Origin: Seriola aureovittata
Lineage: Eukaryota; Chordata; Actinopteri; Carangiformes; Carangidae
Length of the DNA stretch: 64,000 nt
Direction of reading: 5' to 3'
Assembly (NCBI RefSeq): GCF_021018895.1
Contig: NC_079373.1
Span: 16,797,501-16,861,500, forward strand
Positions 38,201-51,168 of the stretch are shown piece by piece. Each line of letters begins with the position of its first letter. The first letter of the stretch is position 1. A program made the translations under genes and the position numbers. The notes under the pieces were generated by a model, which was given only the letters and a program-made list of their open reading frames with translations, ran no database searches and was not told the DNA's origin.

Positions 38201-41200
38201 TGCAAATCTTACCTTCAAGAAGGTTATAATGATATGTTTTTGTTCAAGCTGTTTTAGAGAAGTCACAGTTCAAAATAATGATAATTTTGGAGTTTGTGGT
38301 GCTGTTGCTTTGTATTGCATTATACTTGCATTAGACCGCTGGTATTTAGTCTACCCTCACTGATATAAATGGGGTGTCAAATAACCTAAGTAGATAAATT
38401 AAAGGATTCAAGTTAACTCCTTTCAAATAAGGTATGGCCTTTGTCCAGTAATTACAGTTGATAATGATAATGTAGCTTTGTATAAATATAAATGTAGTTT
38501 TTCATCTTACATGTCAGTACAACAATTCATTCTTGCACCTGAGAAGTTTTTCCCATCATTAAGTCAAATTATTTAATCTTTCTTTCTTTTTGTTGTTCCA
38601 TCTATTCTGAACCCATAATGTCTGTCTTACAACTAAGGTCATCCATTTCTAAAATGCTACACTGCACCCTCAGTTTCACTTTTCTTTTTCTTTTTTTTTT
38701 AAATGGACTCTATATCATAGGTACGTCCAGAATGCATTGTCATATGTATGACGCAAAGCACCAACTCGTTGCGGTCTACAGCTAAAGGGATATCTAGACT
38801 AAGCTCTCTTTCTGTGCTTTGCCTTCTTCTTCTTCTTCCCCTCTGTCTCTCGCCCTCTTGTCTCTCTCTCTCTCGTCGAGTAGGAGAAAAGCTCCCTCAA
38901 GAAAACAGACATACTGAAGTCAGAGAGAGAGGGTGGGGGCGACAAGAATACCCCTTCCCTCAGTATGGGTGTGTCATTCTCAGTGTAGGTTTGAAAAATG
39001 TAAAGTGTGTGTGCGGTTTCACACTTCGTCCATTTGTAAACCTTTTTTTTTTTCTTAATTAATGGAATTTTTGCTGGTTCTTGCTTCTCCAAGCGGCTAC
39101 AGTTGGGATTGTGGGTCCGGGGTTACGATGTTAATGTAGTCAAAGTCCCTCATAAGGATGAAACAGGGTCAGTGTGCGTGTTTGTGCATTCATTACCAAA
39201 TTCTGACATTAGGAGCAATATTGCCCTTCACAGATAATGGTGCCACATTAGTCACAATCTTCTCTTAACCTCTCTAAGGCTATTAAGAGTTACAAAATCT
39301 CTTTATGGCCATGCCTCCATTCCCTAGAAACACAGAATCAATACCTAGCTTCGAGGCTGCAGCCTTCCATCAATACGTCATTTAATCAATAAGCCCATGA
39401 GAGAATAATAAGCCCAGATTCTACCTCAGACTGGATTGCTAGAATGAGTAGTTAGAGTAAATATGCGGGTTACATGAACCAGACTAATGACTTATGACAC
39501 TTACACTTTCTTAACTGTGATCAAAAATGCATCAGTGGTGATTTTTTTGCGCTTAGATGACACAGAAAAAGAAAAACCAATGAGGAACAACATGCTTTTT
39601 TCATTTTTTTAGGTTAACTATTAAAACTTTTTTTCTACTACCTTTTTTCTGCAGTGTCTCTTGAAAAACAATGTATCTCGTGTGCACTTAAGTACTTTTC
39701 ATGTCTCAGTGAATTGAAACTTTTAGCTATTTGGCTTTTCTTTGGCACTGAAGCGTGCCATCAAATGCACAGACAGACACGAAGTGGGACCCGAACACAC
39801 AAAGCAGATGAACCAGTAAAGCACCATCGCTGCCTTGGCATATATTCCCTCTCCTACCCTTGTTTGATCCAAACACTGCTCTTATCAGCCTCTTACACAC
39901 ACTCTGTGAACACGGTAACTGTCTTACACCACTAGTCGTCGCGCAGTGATGTGCAACCAGCAGTTTCCTGCGGGGGCTCACGGTCCACTTCTGCTCAGAG
40001 CTGCAGAAACAGGGTGTCACGGGGGGCGACGGTAATAACGTTATTCGGAATCAAACATCCAGCTCAGCTAATATGACAAGTTTGAATTCTCACTGCACAG
40101 TTCAGTGTGCGGACGCAATTAAGCTTAGGCTTGTATTCCTGAAGCAATTTGAAATATATCATACCTCAGTGGTCCTTTCATTCATTGGTTACACATGGGA
40201 GAGAATTTCAGGCAGTATGGATGGATTACTATTTTTTATTTGTTTTCAACATATAGCTTAGCAACAGTTGGGAGGTAGAAAGAGCCAGGCAACAAGGCAC
40301 ACCTGCGCCTTTTTCTCATCTCCTTTTATCCGAATGACTGATTTATTTATTTTTGTTTTATACAATTGAAATGGCGCGTGGTATAATGTTCAAAAGCAAG
40401 ACTGTGACTGAATCAATAAATCATTACCACAAATCACGTTTCCAGACAAAAGAAAGGAAAATTTCCCATTTTATACCAAACAATAGCAAAGATATATAAT
40501 GAGAAACAGGAATTGCCTTTTCATTATTACACGATTATCCAAAGAAAAATAAATTGTGTTTTTTTTTAGACATAATAACTCAACACTCAGATCGTTCTAT
40601 TAAGGAATATATAAGCAAAAGTGCATCTTTTGCTTATATAGTACAATATGCCATATATAACCATAATACCATTATATATTCTAGTTTTTGTTTAGTCATA
40701 TCCATTTTGACATACCATATTGTGTCTCACCTGATCTCATTTTATCTCTCTCATCTCATTGTCCGGCCTTTTCTCAAAGCACAGAACTTGTCGATTTTGG
40801 CTGACGTCACCTGATGCTAAATCAGAACTTGGTTTTTGTGACATTTTTATGTTTCTTTTATGTTACCTGGTGCTTATTAAAATTCATTTTATTAATTAGA
40901 CTGAGAGCTCACTTGAAAACATTTTCATCATCATGAAATCATCATGTTAGAGACAAACCACTTCGACTTCATATTTTTTCTATTCTTTCTTAATAGTGTT
41001 TTTCTGGGATTATCAATTTCCTCTATCTTCCAGTCTTCAATTTGTCTCAGCGAACAGACGTTGGGATTGGACCTCTCTGTGTTCCAGTCCTCAATGAGAG
41101 AGGTCTGTCGGATGTAAATGGGAAACGAAACTAGGTCTGCAAGCTTGGAAAGTTGATCTCTGTATAAACTAGCTTTTATCTCAGCATGTGACCATCCTTG

Positions 41201-44200
41201 ACCTTAATGTTGGATTTATACCCAAAAGATAGACTTTAGTAGTGGACTGTGAGAGCAGAGCTGCATTTAGTCTCCTTAAGGAGTTGTAAGTGTGAATATA
41301 CGGTACAGCAGTCTAAATATGAATGTGTGGTAGCACAAATAAACTGCCACAGTCAGGTGATGTCTCTTTTATATGTTAAATTAACATTTCTGGACTGAAA
41401 CACTGACGGTCAACATACTTAGCCAGGTTTTCTATGTATAATGATGTGATCTGGCCTCCACCAGCTGTCACAAAAATAGCACAGAGCACAGGTGCTCATA
41501 GCGTGAGCAGGCAGAGCATGCAAAGCATTGCAAATCATGACACAAAAGATGTGGTGCCCTTCTGGATTGCCAATTGCCAATTTTATTTGGATACCAAAGG
41601 CCATATCACAGAGGCCAGGGGACAGAAGCCTTTTGCACCTCAGTCAATGTTGCTGTATTAGTACAAAGCTACACACAGCTGTGCCCCTGTACAAAAATAA
41701 AAGCCTTTGTGCTGTCAAGTTTTATCTTTGTTTAATTATTAACTAAATGTTTCAACAGAATTAACTTTTGTCACATGGGAATGTTGTTAAATAAATTGTC
41801 TGATTTGTCTAGACTTTTCTGTCTCAGGTTTACAGAAGATTCTCTGTCTCATAAAGTGGCCCTGACCTAATCTGGTTAAGATCTGTTGGATACAGTTTGA
41901 CACACTCTCTCTTTCTCTCAGAGGAAGAAATAACACAATGGGAGGTTTGTCTAACGTTGTTATGCCTTGGCTTTACTCATGACATGCTCATTTTTCCTGC
42001 TACATCTGCGCTTCATCAGTGGCAAACAAGTGTGTACTTACCACTGAGTCGCACTCTGTAGAGTAGAGAACACACCACTTATACGTTCAGATCACCAAAA
42101 CTTCACTTCGCCCATTCACTGGCAAGGGAATGTGTGTGCAAACGTTTGACTGGTACTGTATGTGAATATAAATATGACTGCAGATTGAAATGAACATCAA
42201 ATATAACTTGCATGCAAGAAAGCTCATAATAAGCTATCACACACAATGCTGAGATTAACAGCCTTTTTTCAACAGTCATGCGTGCTTGGCCACAGCTGGA
42301 CCACTAACTTCCATGACATCATAGCTGAGGAAACAGAGCAGATCATTGGCACTATATAACAATGACATTCAGTGTTTTCCTCTGTGCTTCCTCTCAGCAG
42401 GCCCCTAAATGTGGGCGCCGGGTCACAATGCTCCTCTGTGCCCCCTGACATATGGAATCCTGGCACTGATGTGGCCCTGGAAAATTCTCAGTGGCAAAAG
42501 CCTTCCAAGCCTCCAAGTCCCCGGATGGCGTCCTCTGTGGCTCGTGGTTGATTGTCGAGGACTCAGCCTACAAAACACTGAAAGAGACACAGCTCCAAGG
42601 TGAGTGTGTTTGGTGAGATAGGGAGAGCATTTGAGAAAAAAGGAAGAGACACTTTTGAATAGTTTAAAAACTGGCTGCCAAACCAGCCAGACTTTCACAA
42701 TTTGTGAGTGTTCCGATGATGATTGAAGGGTTTCCACACACTCCTTGTTAGGAAAAGAAATGGGAAACACATTTCACAAAGAAACCTGTCAACTGAAAGC
42801 AAAGCCTCCCACATCACAAACCTCTTATTATCTTTTCAAGTTGAAGCTGACCTTATAAATTTTACTTGTGTCCTCTGATCATAGTCTAGCATTCATCTCA
42901 AGGTAACACCGCAGCTGTCAGTCAAAAGGTGGAAAAATGAACCTTATTTCTTTCCTTGTCAGAGTGGAAAATTGGGGGATGGGGGAAGATGAGGGAGCGC
43001 GACTGCGTTTGGCTCAATCGCTGAGGTAATTACAGATTTAAAGGCGAAAAAAGAATCACACAATGTTCACTCAAACAGCAACGCCCGAGGCCTACAAAAT
43101 GGAGTAGAGTCTTTTGTGTGTGTGCATTGCTGGTGTGGCTGACGGAGTGCTGAGAAAGAAGAAGAAAGGGATTCAGGAAAGACGAGTGAGAAAAAGGGAA
43201 GAGCAGGTTAGAGGGAGGATAGAAGCAGAGAATATTTTTTCTCAAAAGGGCGGGGTAATGTGGAGGGGAGAGAAAAACTTGAGTGAAAGGATGAAGATTG
43301 AATTTCGTCTTCACAGACGAGAACACTGCCTGCGAGCAAACAAAAGGATGAAAAGTTGACCTGCTGCTGTTCTTTGACTGACGGTTGGACAGTCCCCCAT
43401 CTTCCTGATGGCAGCCCCTCCTTTTCTTTCCCTGTATTGCTGCAAGTCTCCCACTGCCGTTGTCCAACATCAACTGCTAAAACAATTATAGGACTGCCAG
43501 AGGGTGGACATAGCGCTGAGTCAGCAAACAAATGTGGAAGACTACCTGTCGCTGAGCGTGGAGACAGCTAAGGAGAAGGATATAGGATGAAAGGAAAAAG
43601 GGATGGGAAGTAGGAAGAATGGATGAATTATTTTAAAAATGGAAATCTGATGACGAGTAAGCTTCTTATTAATTTGGCTGACACTGGGACTGTTTGTGTG
43701 TGCATGCATGTATGCTTGTGCAATCTGTTTGTCCCCTGTCTTTTAGGGAATACAACACTAGTCACTGTAAAAGCAGATTATGAGATTAAGTGGTGTGCTT
43801 TTGGGAAATAAAAAAAACCGGTAGATGAATGAATACAGTAATGACGCTAGAAGGAACTCCTTCTTAATTGAACTTTCGTGTAGAGTGTGTCTGTGTAGGG
43901 GGACTTTGAGTGTCGAATACAAATGAAGCATGTTGTTAGGATATGCATCTCTGCGTGATATGCTACAGTCCGTTGCAACATGTGATATAGTGGGGGCAGA
44001 GGGGTTACCGTCACTTTGTAATGGCTTTACTGAGAGCAGGGAAATGAATCGCTAAATCAGTAGGATTAATAATCGGCTCTGGGTGGGAAATAACCTGCAG
44101 AGAATCACAATGACTTTGCTTTTATCTCCTGCGCTTACAGAAGTGCCCGTCCCGCTCAAGATTGCCTCGCAAGTACACCGCATAATCCCATGGGATTAAA

Positions 44201-44455
44201 TTGTTTTTACATGGAACATGTGTAGCATTGCAGTGGAGGAATTTGTAAAGCATGGTAAATATAAAATCAGGGCTTTGATGTGAACCACTGCAGGGCCAAC
44301 TATCTGCCTTTTTCCTACTTCCGTCGTTTCTATCTCCCCCCACCCCCCTCTCCAGTTCCTTCTGTGTGTTTAGAAATAGGATCTTATAGCCTAAATTGAA
44401 AAATGGGACCGCTCCACAACACTCAACACATGGCAGCAGATGTGTGGCAGTCTGT
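35201..44455. other. Intergenic region, TRIM44 side
   Basis: AT-rich DNA with no supported gene, RNA or transposon. ORFs of 60-115 residues here show no recognisable domain or codon bias. Several stretches have the uniform composition and homeodomain-like TAAT motifs typical of regulatory DNA, but conservation cannot be judged from one sequence. Confidence 0.6.
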
Positions 44456-44664
44456 GAGAAGGGGGCAGGGCAAGAGGAAAACGAGACAGAGCAGGGAAGG
44501 GACTGAAGGAAAGAGACAGAGAGTGAAAAAGGGACTAGAAGGAGGGGGGAAGAGAAAAGATGAAAAAGGTAAAAAGAGGGAGTGAGAGAGAGAGAGAGGA
44601 AGGGAATGAACAGACAGGAGCACAGAGGAGGAAGAAAGATGAGAGAGAGAGGAGGGAAGAGGAA
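44456..44664. repeat. 200-bp polypurine tract
   Basis: The plus strand is nearly all A and G for about 200 bp (AGAAGGAGGGGGGAAGAGAA and similar), with a pure (GA)n core near 44585-44598. ORFs rich in Leu/Ser/Pro on the other strand are products of this composition. Confidence 0.9.
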
Positions 44665-44802
44665 TGGAGCGGAGTTTAGAGGCTCTCAAACACTTTGCAC
44701 TCCCAGCACAGCAGATGCCACATTCTGTCTGGCACAGTGATCTGTGGGCCTGCTCTATTTATACCCTCACTGTGTCACTTCAGGGCCAGCACAACACTCA
44801 CT

Positions 44803-44805
<3 letters not shown>

Positions 44806-44857
<52 letters not shown>
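44806..44857. repeat. (CA)n microsatellite
   Basis: About 35 bp of pure CA, one AA interruption, then 15 bp more. It lies about 130 bp from the left end of the Tc1 copy. Confidence 0.96.
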
Positions 44858-44858
<1 letters not shown>

Positions 44859-44989
44859 CTAGCATAAGGCTTTTGCAGAAGCTCTTCTGCAGTGACTTAA
44901 ATGAGGCAGGTTAGAGAGGCTCCCTGCAAGGAGTAGAAATGGAAAACTATGAGGGCATACACAAGAGACAAACGGGAACAGGATCAATA

Positions 44990-45895
44990 TGGCCACTTCA
45001 GAAAGTATACAGACCCCTTCACTTTTTGCACACTTTATTGTGTTGTAGATTTAATTTTAAACCAATAAAATTGCCATTTTTGACCATCAATTTACACTCA
45101 ATAACGCTTAATGACAAAGCGAAAACATGTTTTTAGGAATATGCAAGTTTATTAAAAATCAAAAACTGAAATCTCTAATTTACAAAAGTATTCAGGCCCT
45201 TAATTCTCTGTTTTACAGCTTTAAGTCTTCTAGGGTCCTCTTTGGCCACTCAAGCACAGTCATAGACTTGTCTTGAAGCCACTCCAACGTTGTCTTGGCT
45301 GTATGCTTCGGGTGCTGAAAGGTGAACTGTTGCTCTAGTCTAAGGTCATGTGCACTATCAAGGACCTCTCTGTATTTGGCCAACTCTAGGAAGAGTCCTG
45401 CTGGTTCCAAACTATCCATTTTACAATTACCACTGTGCTCCTAGGGACACTCAAAGGTTAAGAAGTAGTTTTATTCCCTTGCTCCGATCTATACAAAACC
45501 ACAGTTTTATCACAGAGGTCTACAGAGACTTCCTTGGCTCTGTTTTTGTCCTTATATGTGGTGTGAATTATTCGGCCCGATATACACAGGTGTGTGCCTT
45601 TTGTAAAATATGTCCAATCAATTCAGTTTACCACAGATTTGGCTCCAGTCAAGTTCTCAACATATCTCAAAGATAATTAAAACAAACAGGAATCCCCCCT
45701 GACCACAGTTTGAAGTCCCACAGAGATTTCAGTTAAAATACAAACATTAGCAAAAATATGTTTTCACTTTGTCATTAAAGGTTATTGAGTATAGATAAAT
45801 GGAAAGAAATAGCAATTTTATCAATTTTAATTTAATCTGCATCTGCAAATGTGCAAAAAAGAGAAGAAGTCTGAATACTCTTTGAAGTCATTGCC
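44990..45895 (-). mobile_element. Internally deleted Tc1/mariner-type transposon
   Basis: The ends are long inverted repeats. The left arm (about 44990-45185) begins with GTATACAGACCCCTTCACTT after a few bases. The right arm (about 45710-45895), read in reverse, gives GAGTATTCAGAC and then the same run of motifs, including CTCAATAAC and TTTAATGACAAAGTGAAAAC. TA dinucleotides at 44988-44989 and 45896-45897 fit the Tc1 target duplication. Between the arms, on the minus strand, lie decayed transposase pieces (see the pseudogene entry) and a spacer at about 45580-45680 with ACAGGTGTGTGCCTTTTGTA, typical of fish Tc1 copies. At roughly 0.9 kb versus about 1.6 kb for a full element, most of the catalytic core is gone, so it cannot be autonomous. 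Confidence 0.88.
45205..45560 (-). pseudogene. Tc1 transposase remnant
   Basis: On the minus strand 45213-45419 encodes a short open stretch containing KYREVLDSAHDLRLEQQFTF, then PKHTAKTTLEWLQDKS and VLEWPKRTLEDLKL. This corresponds to the C-terminal part of the Tc1 DDE domain around its PKHT motif, where the second catalytic aspartate (normally in NDPKHT) is lost. Next to it, at about 45385-45560, the reverse strand carries decayed sequence resembling the N-terminal DNA-binding half (GGACTCTTCCTAGAG and following). The middle of the gene is deleted and the junction joins unrelated codons. This is non-functional fossil sequence. Confidence 0.85.
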
Positions 45896-45897
45896 TA

Positions 45898-45945
45898 TGC
45901 AGTGAGGTCCAAAAGTCTGAGACCACTTCCCCATTCACTTGAGTG
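45898..45945 (+). mobile_element. Solo terminal repeat of a second Tc1-like element
   Basis: Directly after the right TA of the Tc1 copy, the sequence GTCCAAAAGTCTGAGACCAC resembles the terminal repeat of a different fish Tc1-like family. No partner arm is recognised within the next 2 kb, so this looks like a truncated copy or a target into or beside which the first element inserted. The family identity rests on my recollection of the motif. Confidence 0.5.
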
Positions 45946-46276
45946 AGAAAGTGTTCTTACATTCTTAATTGAATTTTTGTGTGCAGTGTGTATGTATAGG
46001 GGGTGAATAAAGTTCACACAAGTTTGCACAAAAAAAAAAAGTTCATTCCGTACAAAAGTCATGTGTAAGTGCTGACATTTCAGAAGATTTCATTAGATGA
46101 AAGATGCAGGTTGCTTTTCAATAATGCCCGGCTGGTTTTAGTTGGCAAGCGAGACCATGAGAAAGGGGAGAGTGAACAAGCAGTGGTCTGATTAAGCAGC
46201 AGGAGGACTGGCGCCATTTGAATTGCCTTGGTTACTGGGAATAACAGCCACAAGTTACATCAGCTTTCCACCTTAA

Positions 46277-46695
46277 AGTGATAGTTGGGGTTATTTGACG
46301 CTGTGTTGTATGAGGTACTTATACAAAATGTATTACCTGCCAGAGGTTTTAGAGAAGTAGTAGTGCTGGCACAGAAGCTGAGGGATGTGCTGCTATGGAC
46401 AGGGTCAGAACCTGTTTTAGATACTTTAAAAATGGCCACCAACAAAACCAAAATTGGTAGTGTACACTTTATTTTGAATATTTTCACTGCTTGATCTTGC
46501 CATGAAACAGCCTTTTCCTTTGGAACTACACTTTCTCAACTGTTGAACCACCATGTTCCTACACTCACCTTTTATGCCAGTGCTCCAAACGTTCTCCCAA
46601 CTGATAGTACACCGATCCAAATTTACAGCAGGGAATAGACTGACTATGCCTAACTACCTCACACAACCCCACGTCTAATAACCCGAACTATCCCT
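46277..46695. mobile_element. TTAA-flanked MITE
   Basis: The left end reads AGTGATAGTTGGGGTTATT and the right end is its near-perfect inverse (AATAACCCGAACTATCCCT). Similarity continues inward through the GTTGTATGAGGTA / reverse of CTACCTCACACAACCCC blocks. Both ends are flanked by TTAA (46273-46276 and 46696-46699), the target duplication of piggyBac-type transposons. The interior (about 420 bp overall) has no convincing ORF. This is a non-autonomous element of a family I recognise as common in spiny-rayed fish genomes. Assignment to piggyBac is inferred from the TTAA only. Confidence 0.8.
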
Positions 46696-49600
46696 TTAAC
46701 AACAAATAGAGTTGGGGAAACTCAAAGAGGAAAAGCTTATTGTTTGTTCAAGTAGTTAAGGAAAGGCAGACAGGATAAGAAAAGGAAATGAGACATAAAA
46801 GAGAGATGGTTTGTATATTTAAACCTGCAGCAACAAATATAGTTCTGTGTATCCTCTCTTCCATAAAAGTGAGTAGTGAACTTCTGGCACTACAGTTTGT
46901 GAAGATGTGAAAATTGTATATGAATCATCACATACCTTTTTTTCATCTTGGGTTATTACTCTCATGTGGGCTGAAGGAAAGCTTGATAACACGCACACAG
47001 CTTTAATTTAATCAGCAGCACACTGTAGACAAAAGCAGGGCGTCTTTACTCATGCTTTGTGTGATCTCATCTGTAAAGCTATGTTGCATTGTTAAGAGGC
47101 AGCACCCCTGCATGTTAAATGGTCCTTGTTTGTAATCAATCAACCCAAATGTTACAGAAGCAAAGCAGGGTTCATTACACATCCGGCTCAGAGAGACGAT
47201 ACCACTCCACACATCCATCAACCTCACACACCGTGGGCCCCTTGCAGTGTAACACTAGCCGGTTGGGGATGGAGGGTGCGGTCACACACACAAATACAAA
47301 CACTCTCACGCATATACAAAGACACATAGATGCACACACACTCGCACTGTTGTCTGTGACCTATGATGTTATATGCAAAGTCACACAAATAAATTCTAAT
47401 AGCACAGACAGAGGTGGCATTTAGGAGCAAGAGGAATATTTTATCCAAGCACAATAAGAAAAGCTTGGAGGCAATCTTTGAAGGGTCACCTTTGATATTA
47501 TGAAAAATGAAAGGCTAAATCATGTCTGTAATATTTCTGTGTGTCTGTCAATGTGTGAGAGGGACAGAGGCAAACTTTAAAGACGCCATGTCTATATCTA
47601 TTCATGTAGGTTACAAAAGAATTTAATGAAAGCTAACATAGCTGTTTGCGTAACAGTGTGTGAACCAGTGACTGAGCACTCCAGCTGTCAGAGGGGCAGA
47701 GGGAAGAGAGAGCTGTGCACCAGTGAGCGCAGGAGAGAACAACAACAAACGCTTCCTCCGCTTTGAAGTGGACCCTATCACCTTCTCACGCTCCGCTCCC
47801 CCCTCCACTGTCCATCAGCAAGCCATAAATCCAGGCTCTCATCTGCCGATGTGCCTCTGAAGTTCAGGAATGCCTGCGTGGGATTTGAGGCCCGGTGAGT
47901 TATGGGAACACCTGGGAGGGGTAAAAGGGGGACAGGCACAGAGAGAGAAGGAGGAGGGGGCGGGGGTCGTTCAGGCTTCCTAATATCTATGAAGGGCAAC
48001 ATGTTGACAGCCAACAAGGCTGATGGATTAGTTCGGGTGGTCAACTATCTTCTGCCTTTGAATCATGGAAGAAGCATGGAATACAAGCCTGCTGACGACA
48101 TGCACGTACCCACACACACCTATTGTTTTTACGAGATGGGAATATGAGCGTGTAATGCAGACTTGCGTGTTCAGCGGCAACTTCAGATAGAAAGATACAG
48201 CAGAGAATTTGGGGACGGCAGAGATAGCCATGTTTTTGAAAAGGCTGAGGGTTATAAAAACAGAACATGGTCGGGGTCGTGGCCCAGCCTGACTCTGTTG
48301 TTCCTGCACAGCAAGCTCACATTCTTTAAACCTGCACACCCAAAGTCACCCATCTGCCTGTCCCTAGCCTAGTCACTACATCGCCCTCCATTTGTTTGTC
48401 TGTCAGTGAAAGCAGAGGTTTCTTTCAATCTGTGTACCAGGTGTGTGCCCTTGGATCTCTTTCAGTCTCCTGCTGTATGTTGTGCACATGTACAGTGTGA
48501 ATGAGTGTGTCGAAACCATTTCTTTCATCGTTGATTGATCTTTCACGTTTTTATAGTCAAAATAGAAAAAGAAAAAGAAAAGTTTATGTCCCCCATCACA
48601 CAATTTTTTCTTGTTTGTTTATTTTCCCTATATAAGTCATATTCATTCAACTTAGTACTACTCTGTATAGGGTGCTGCAGGGATTATGTTATTTTGAAAG
48701 CCATTCTGGAAGTTAGCATCACCCTGCTTCCAAACAACAAAAAGCCAATGGGATTTTTCTACTGGGTTATTGCAGAGAATCAGCTCTTGGATGAAAAAAA
48801 GTTTATGATACTTACACATCTTTTTCAGATAATCTTCATAAATGAACACCTATTTTTTGATTTTTGAAGCCTAAATATCGCCAGTAGTAAAACGCTTAAT
48901 GTTTGGCTTTGAACAAACGACACCAAGGTTGCATGACTTCAGCGTCACCATCGCTAAACTTCCAACTTGTAGTTTGATTTAGCTCTTACATAACTATATT
49001 GCTCCCTGTTACTTCCCCATGACAGGCAAAGTAGGAGGAACATAACGGTCAACACACAAATGAATGAATCACTTTGTTGCACTCTCTTTGCCCTTGCTGC
49101 GGATGTCTGTTTTCTGTCTTAGTGCATCTCACAGCCAATATTTATACCTTTCCATTACCTGATGGGAGGCAATAAATTTTGCCATTAAATGGACTCATAT
49201 ACGGTAGCTGATCTCAATGATATATTTCAATGCTCAAGTGCCCAATAAACCCCCTCTTTTCTCTTTAAGGATAGATGATATAGAATAGATGAGGTGGTTC
49301 AAAAATCAAAGGAGTGGGGATGAAAATGAAAGGGGACAAAATAAGAGAAAATACTAGATATTCCCCTTGTGGTAGACAGTGGTATATTACATGCGATTGT
49401 GGAACCTTAAAAAGATTTAGTCTCTCTTTCAGTGGCATTGATTTTGTGGAAGATGTCTTTGTAACTAGCCCGAATGATTTGCCCCCACCCGCAATCAATC
49501 AATGCCCGCGGGATCTCACAATGGCAATATTTGCACAGGCGAAATAGATGTGAAGAAACAGAATGAGGAAGAGTGGAGGGGAATTAAGGGGGAATAAAAG

Positions 49601-50509
49601 TGTGAGGGAGACAAAAAAGAGAGTTGAAAAAACTGAGACAAGGATAGGAGAGACATCACTAAATCAAAACCTCTTGTTTTGTTGACTTCAACTTTGCTGA
49701 TTCACAAAATGATATGGCTCTCTGAATTTCCTGTAACCCCACCTTGTATGTTAAGTGCTCTTTTTCCTTCTTCTTTTTTTCATTCTTGGATGGATATTGA
49801 AACCTCCCACATTCAACATTTCAGTTGAATGGATTCATGATATACTTAAGTATAAGGTTAAAACACAGAGGTTTGTGGCTTGAATTGCCTCTCAACCCTG
49901 GGAGGATGTGAACTATTACGCCGTGTATTGTTTCTCCTTTGGTTCGGTCAATGCGAGGGTGTCATGAAGTGCTAGACACTAAGCCTCACCCTACAGTCAT
50001 GTCAGAGTGCAGTGTAATTGCTGGTGTGGGCGGCCTGGATGTCTCAGACTTGTTATTTGAGATGAGTTAGGTTACAGGTGTGAAAGGAAAGGAATGTCTT
50101 TAAAGTGTACATAATAACACATAATTAAAATTCTCTATATCTATCTTGTCTCTATAAAAGACAAGCAAAACACAGGATGTCTGCATTTTTTATTACCCTT
50201 TTTATTATTTTTGTTCTTCCCAGTTTACTCACAGCCAGATTCCCATATTCCCTGTCATTGCCAGCCATTCTGTTGACCTATGGTGGATGAAAGATGAAAT
50301 CATAGTGGTATGAAGTCATGTATTAATAGACACTTTTTCTAAGATGGCACCCACTCAAGTTCCTCACCAGGCACATACTGCACACCGCGTTTACATCTAT
50401 CTTTGCTAACCTGCAGTCTTTTTCAGTGCAATACTGTGAAGCCGACACCTAGTGTGTGTGATGTGTTGTGTTTGTGTGTACACATGCATTTCATTATCAT
50501 GGTTTCTTG

Positions 50510-50575
50510 TAAAAAAAAAAAATATTGCTTCATAGTGCCACTAGTGGTTAAAAACTCGACAGGGGGCCTTTAACA
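50510..50575. repeat. Probable fragment of an interspersed fish repeat
   Basis: After an A-tract, CTTCATAGTGCCACTAGTGG and then AAAACTCGACAGGGGGCCTTTAA resemble the end of a repeat seen often in fish genomes. No matching left end or target duplication could be identified, so element boundaries are uncertain. Confidence 0.3.
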
Positions 50576-51151
50576 TTTTAACTTTAAAGTTTCTGCAGTC
50601 ACAGGCAGTATTTCAACTCTACACTACCCAGATGCCCTAGAGCCTTTGTTCTTAACATCTGAACCTCTAAAATTTCTTACATTTTCATAACCCTGCTCAT
50701 CATCTTTGACTAGAAGCTAAGACTAAGTCGTGGTTATGGTCTGGTGTGAATCATGATAAGATTGCACTTTTTGTTAAAAAAAATTGAGATAACTCTGACA
50801 GCAGCTAGTTCAAATACACAGAAAACTGATTTTCTTAGGATAATTCAATGTGACATTGCCATCAAGGGATATTGTTATCAAGGACAGAAAGGATAATAGT
50901 GTCTGTGAGGGCTGAGATTGCCTGGCTTGCAGTGCTGGCAAGATTTGTACCCAAGTCTAAGTTTATAAAATCCTGAAGTGGAATAGCCATGAAATCACAT
51001 AGGCTTCGTTAGGTTCTATGTATATAATTGTGTCACAATTTTTATACATTGCCCCAATTCTTCTGCGTCCTATACTCAGCAGTCCCATCTGACCTTCACT
51101 AAGGCACGTGCAGTCTTGTTCAAATGACTATGATACTGCAGAGTCAGCAAT

Positions 51152-51168
51152 AACCCCCCCCCCCCCCT
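51152..51168. repeat. Poly(C) tract
   Basis: About 16 consecutive C residues, unusual in the surrounding AT-rich DNA. Confidence 0.9.
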
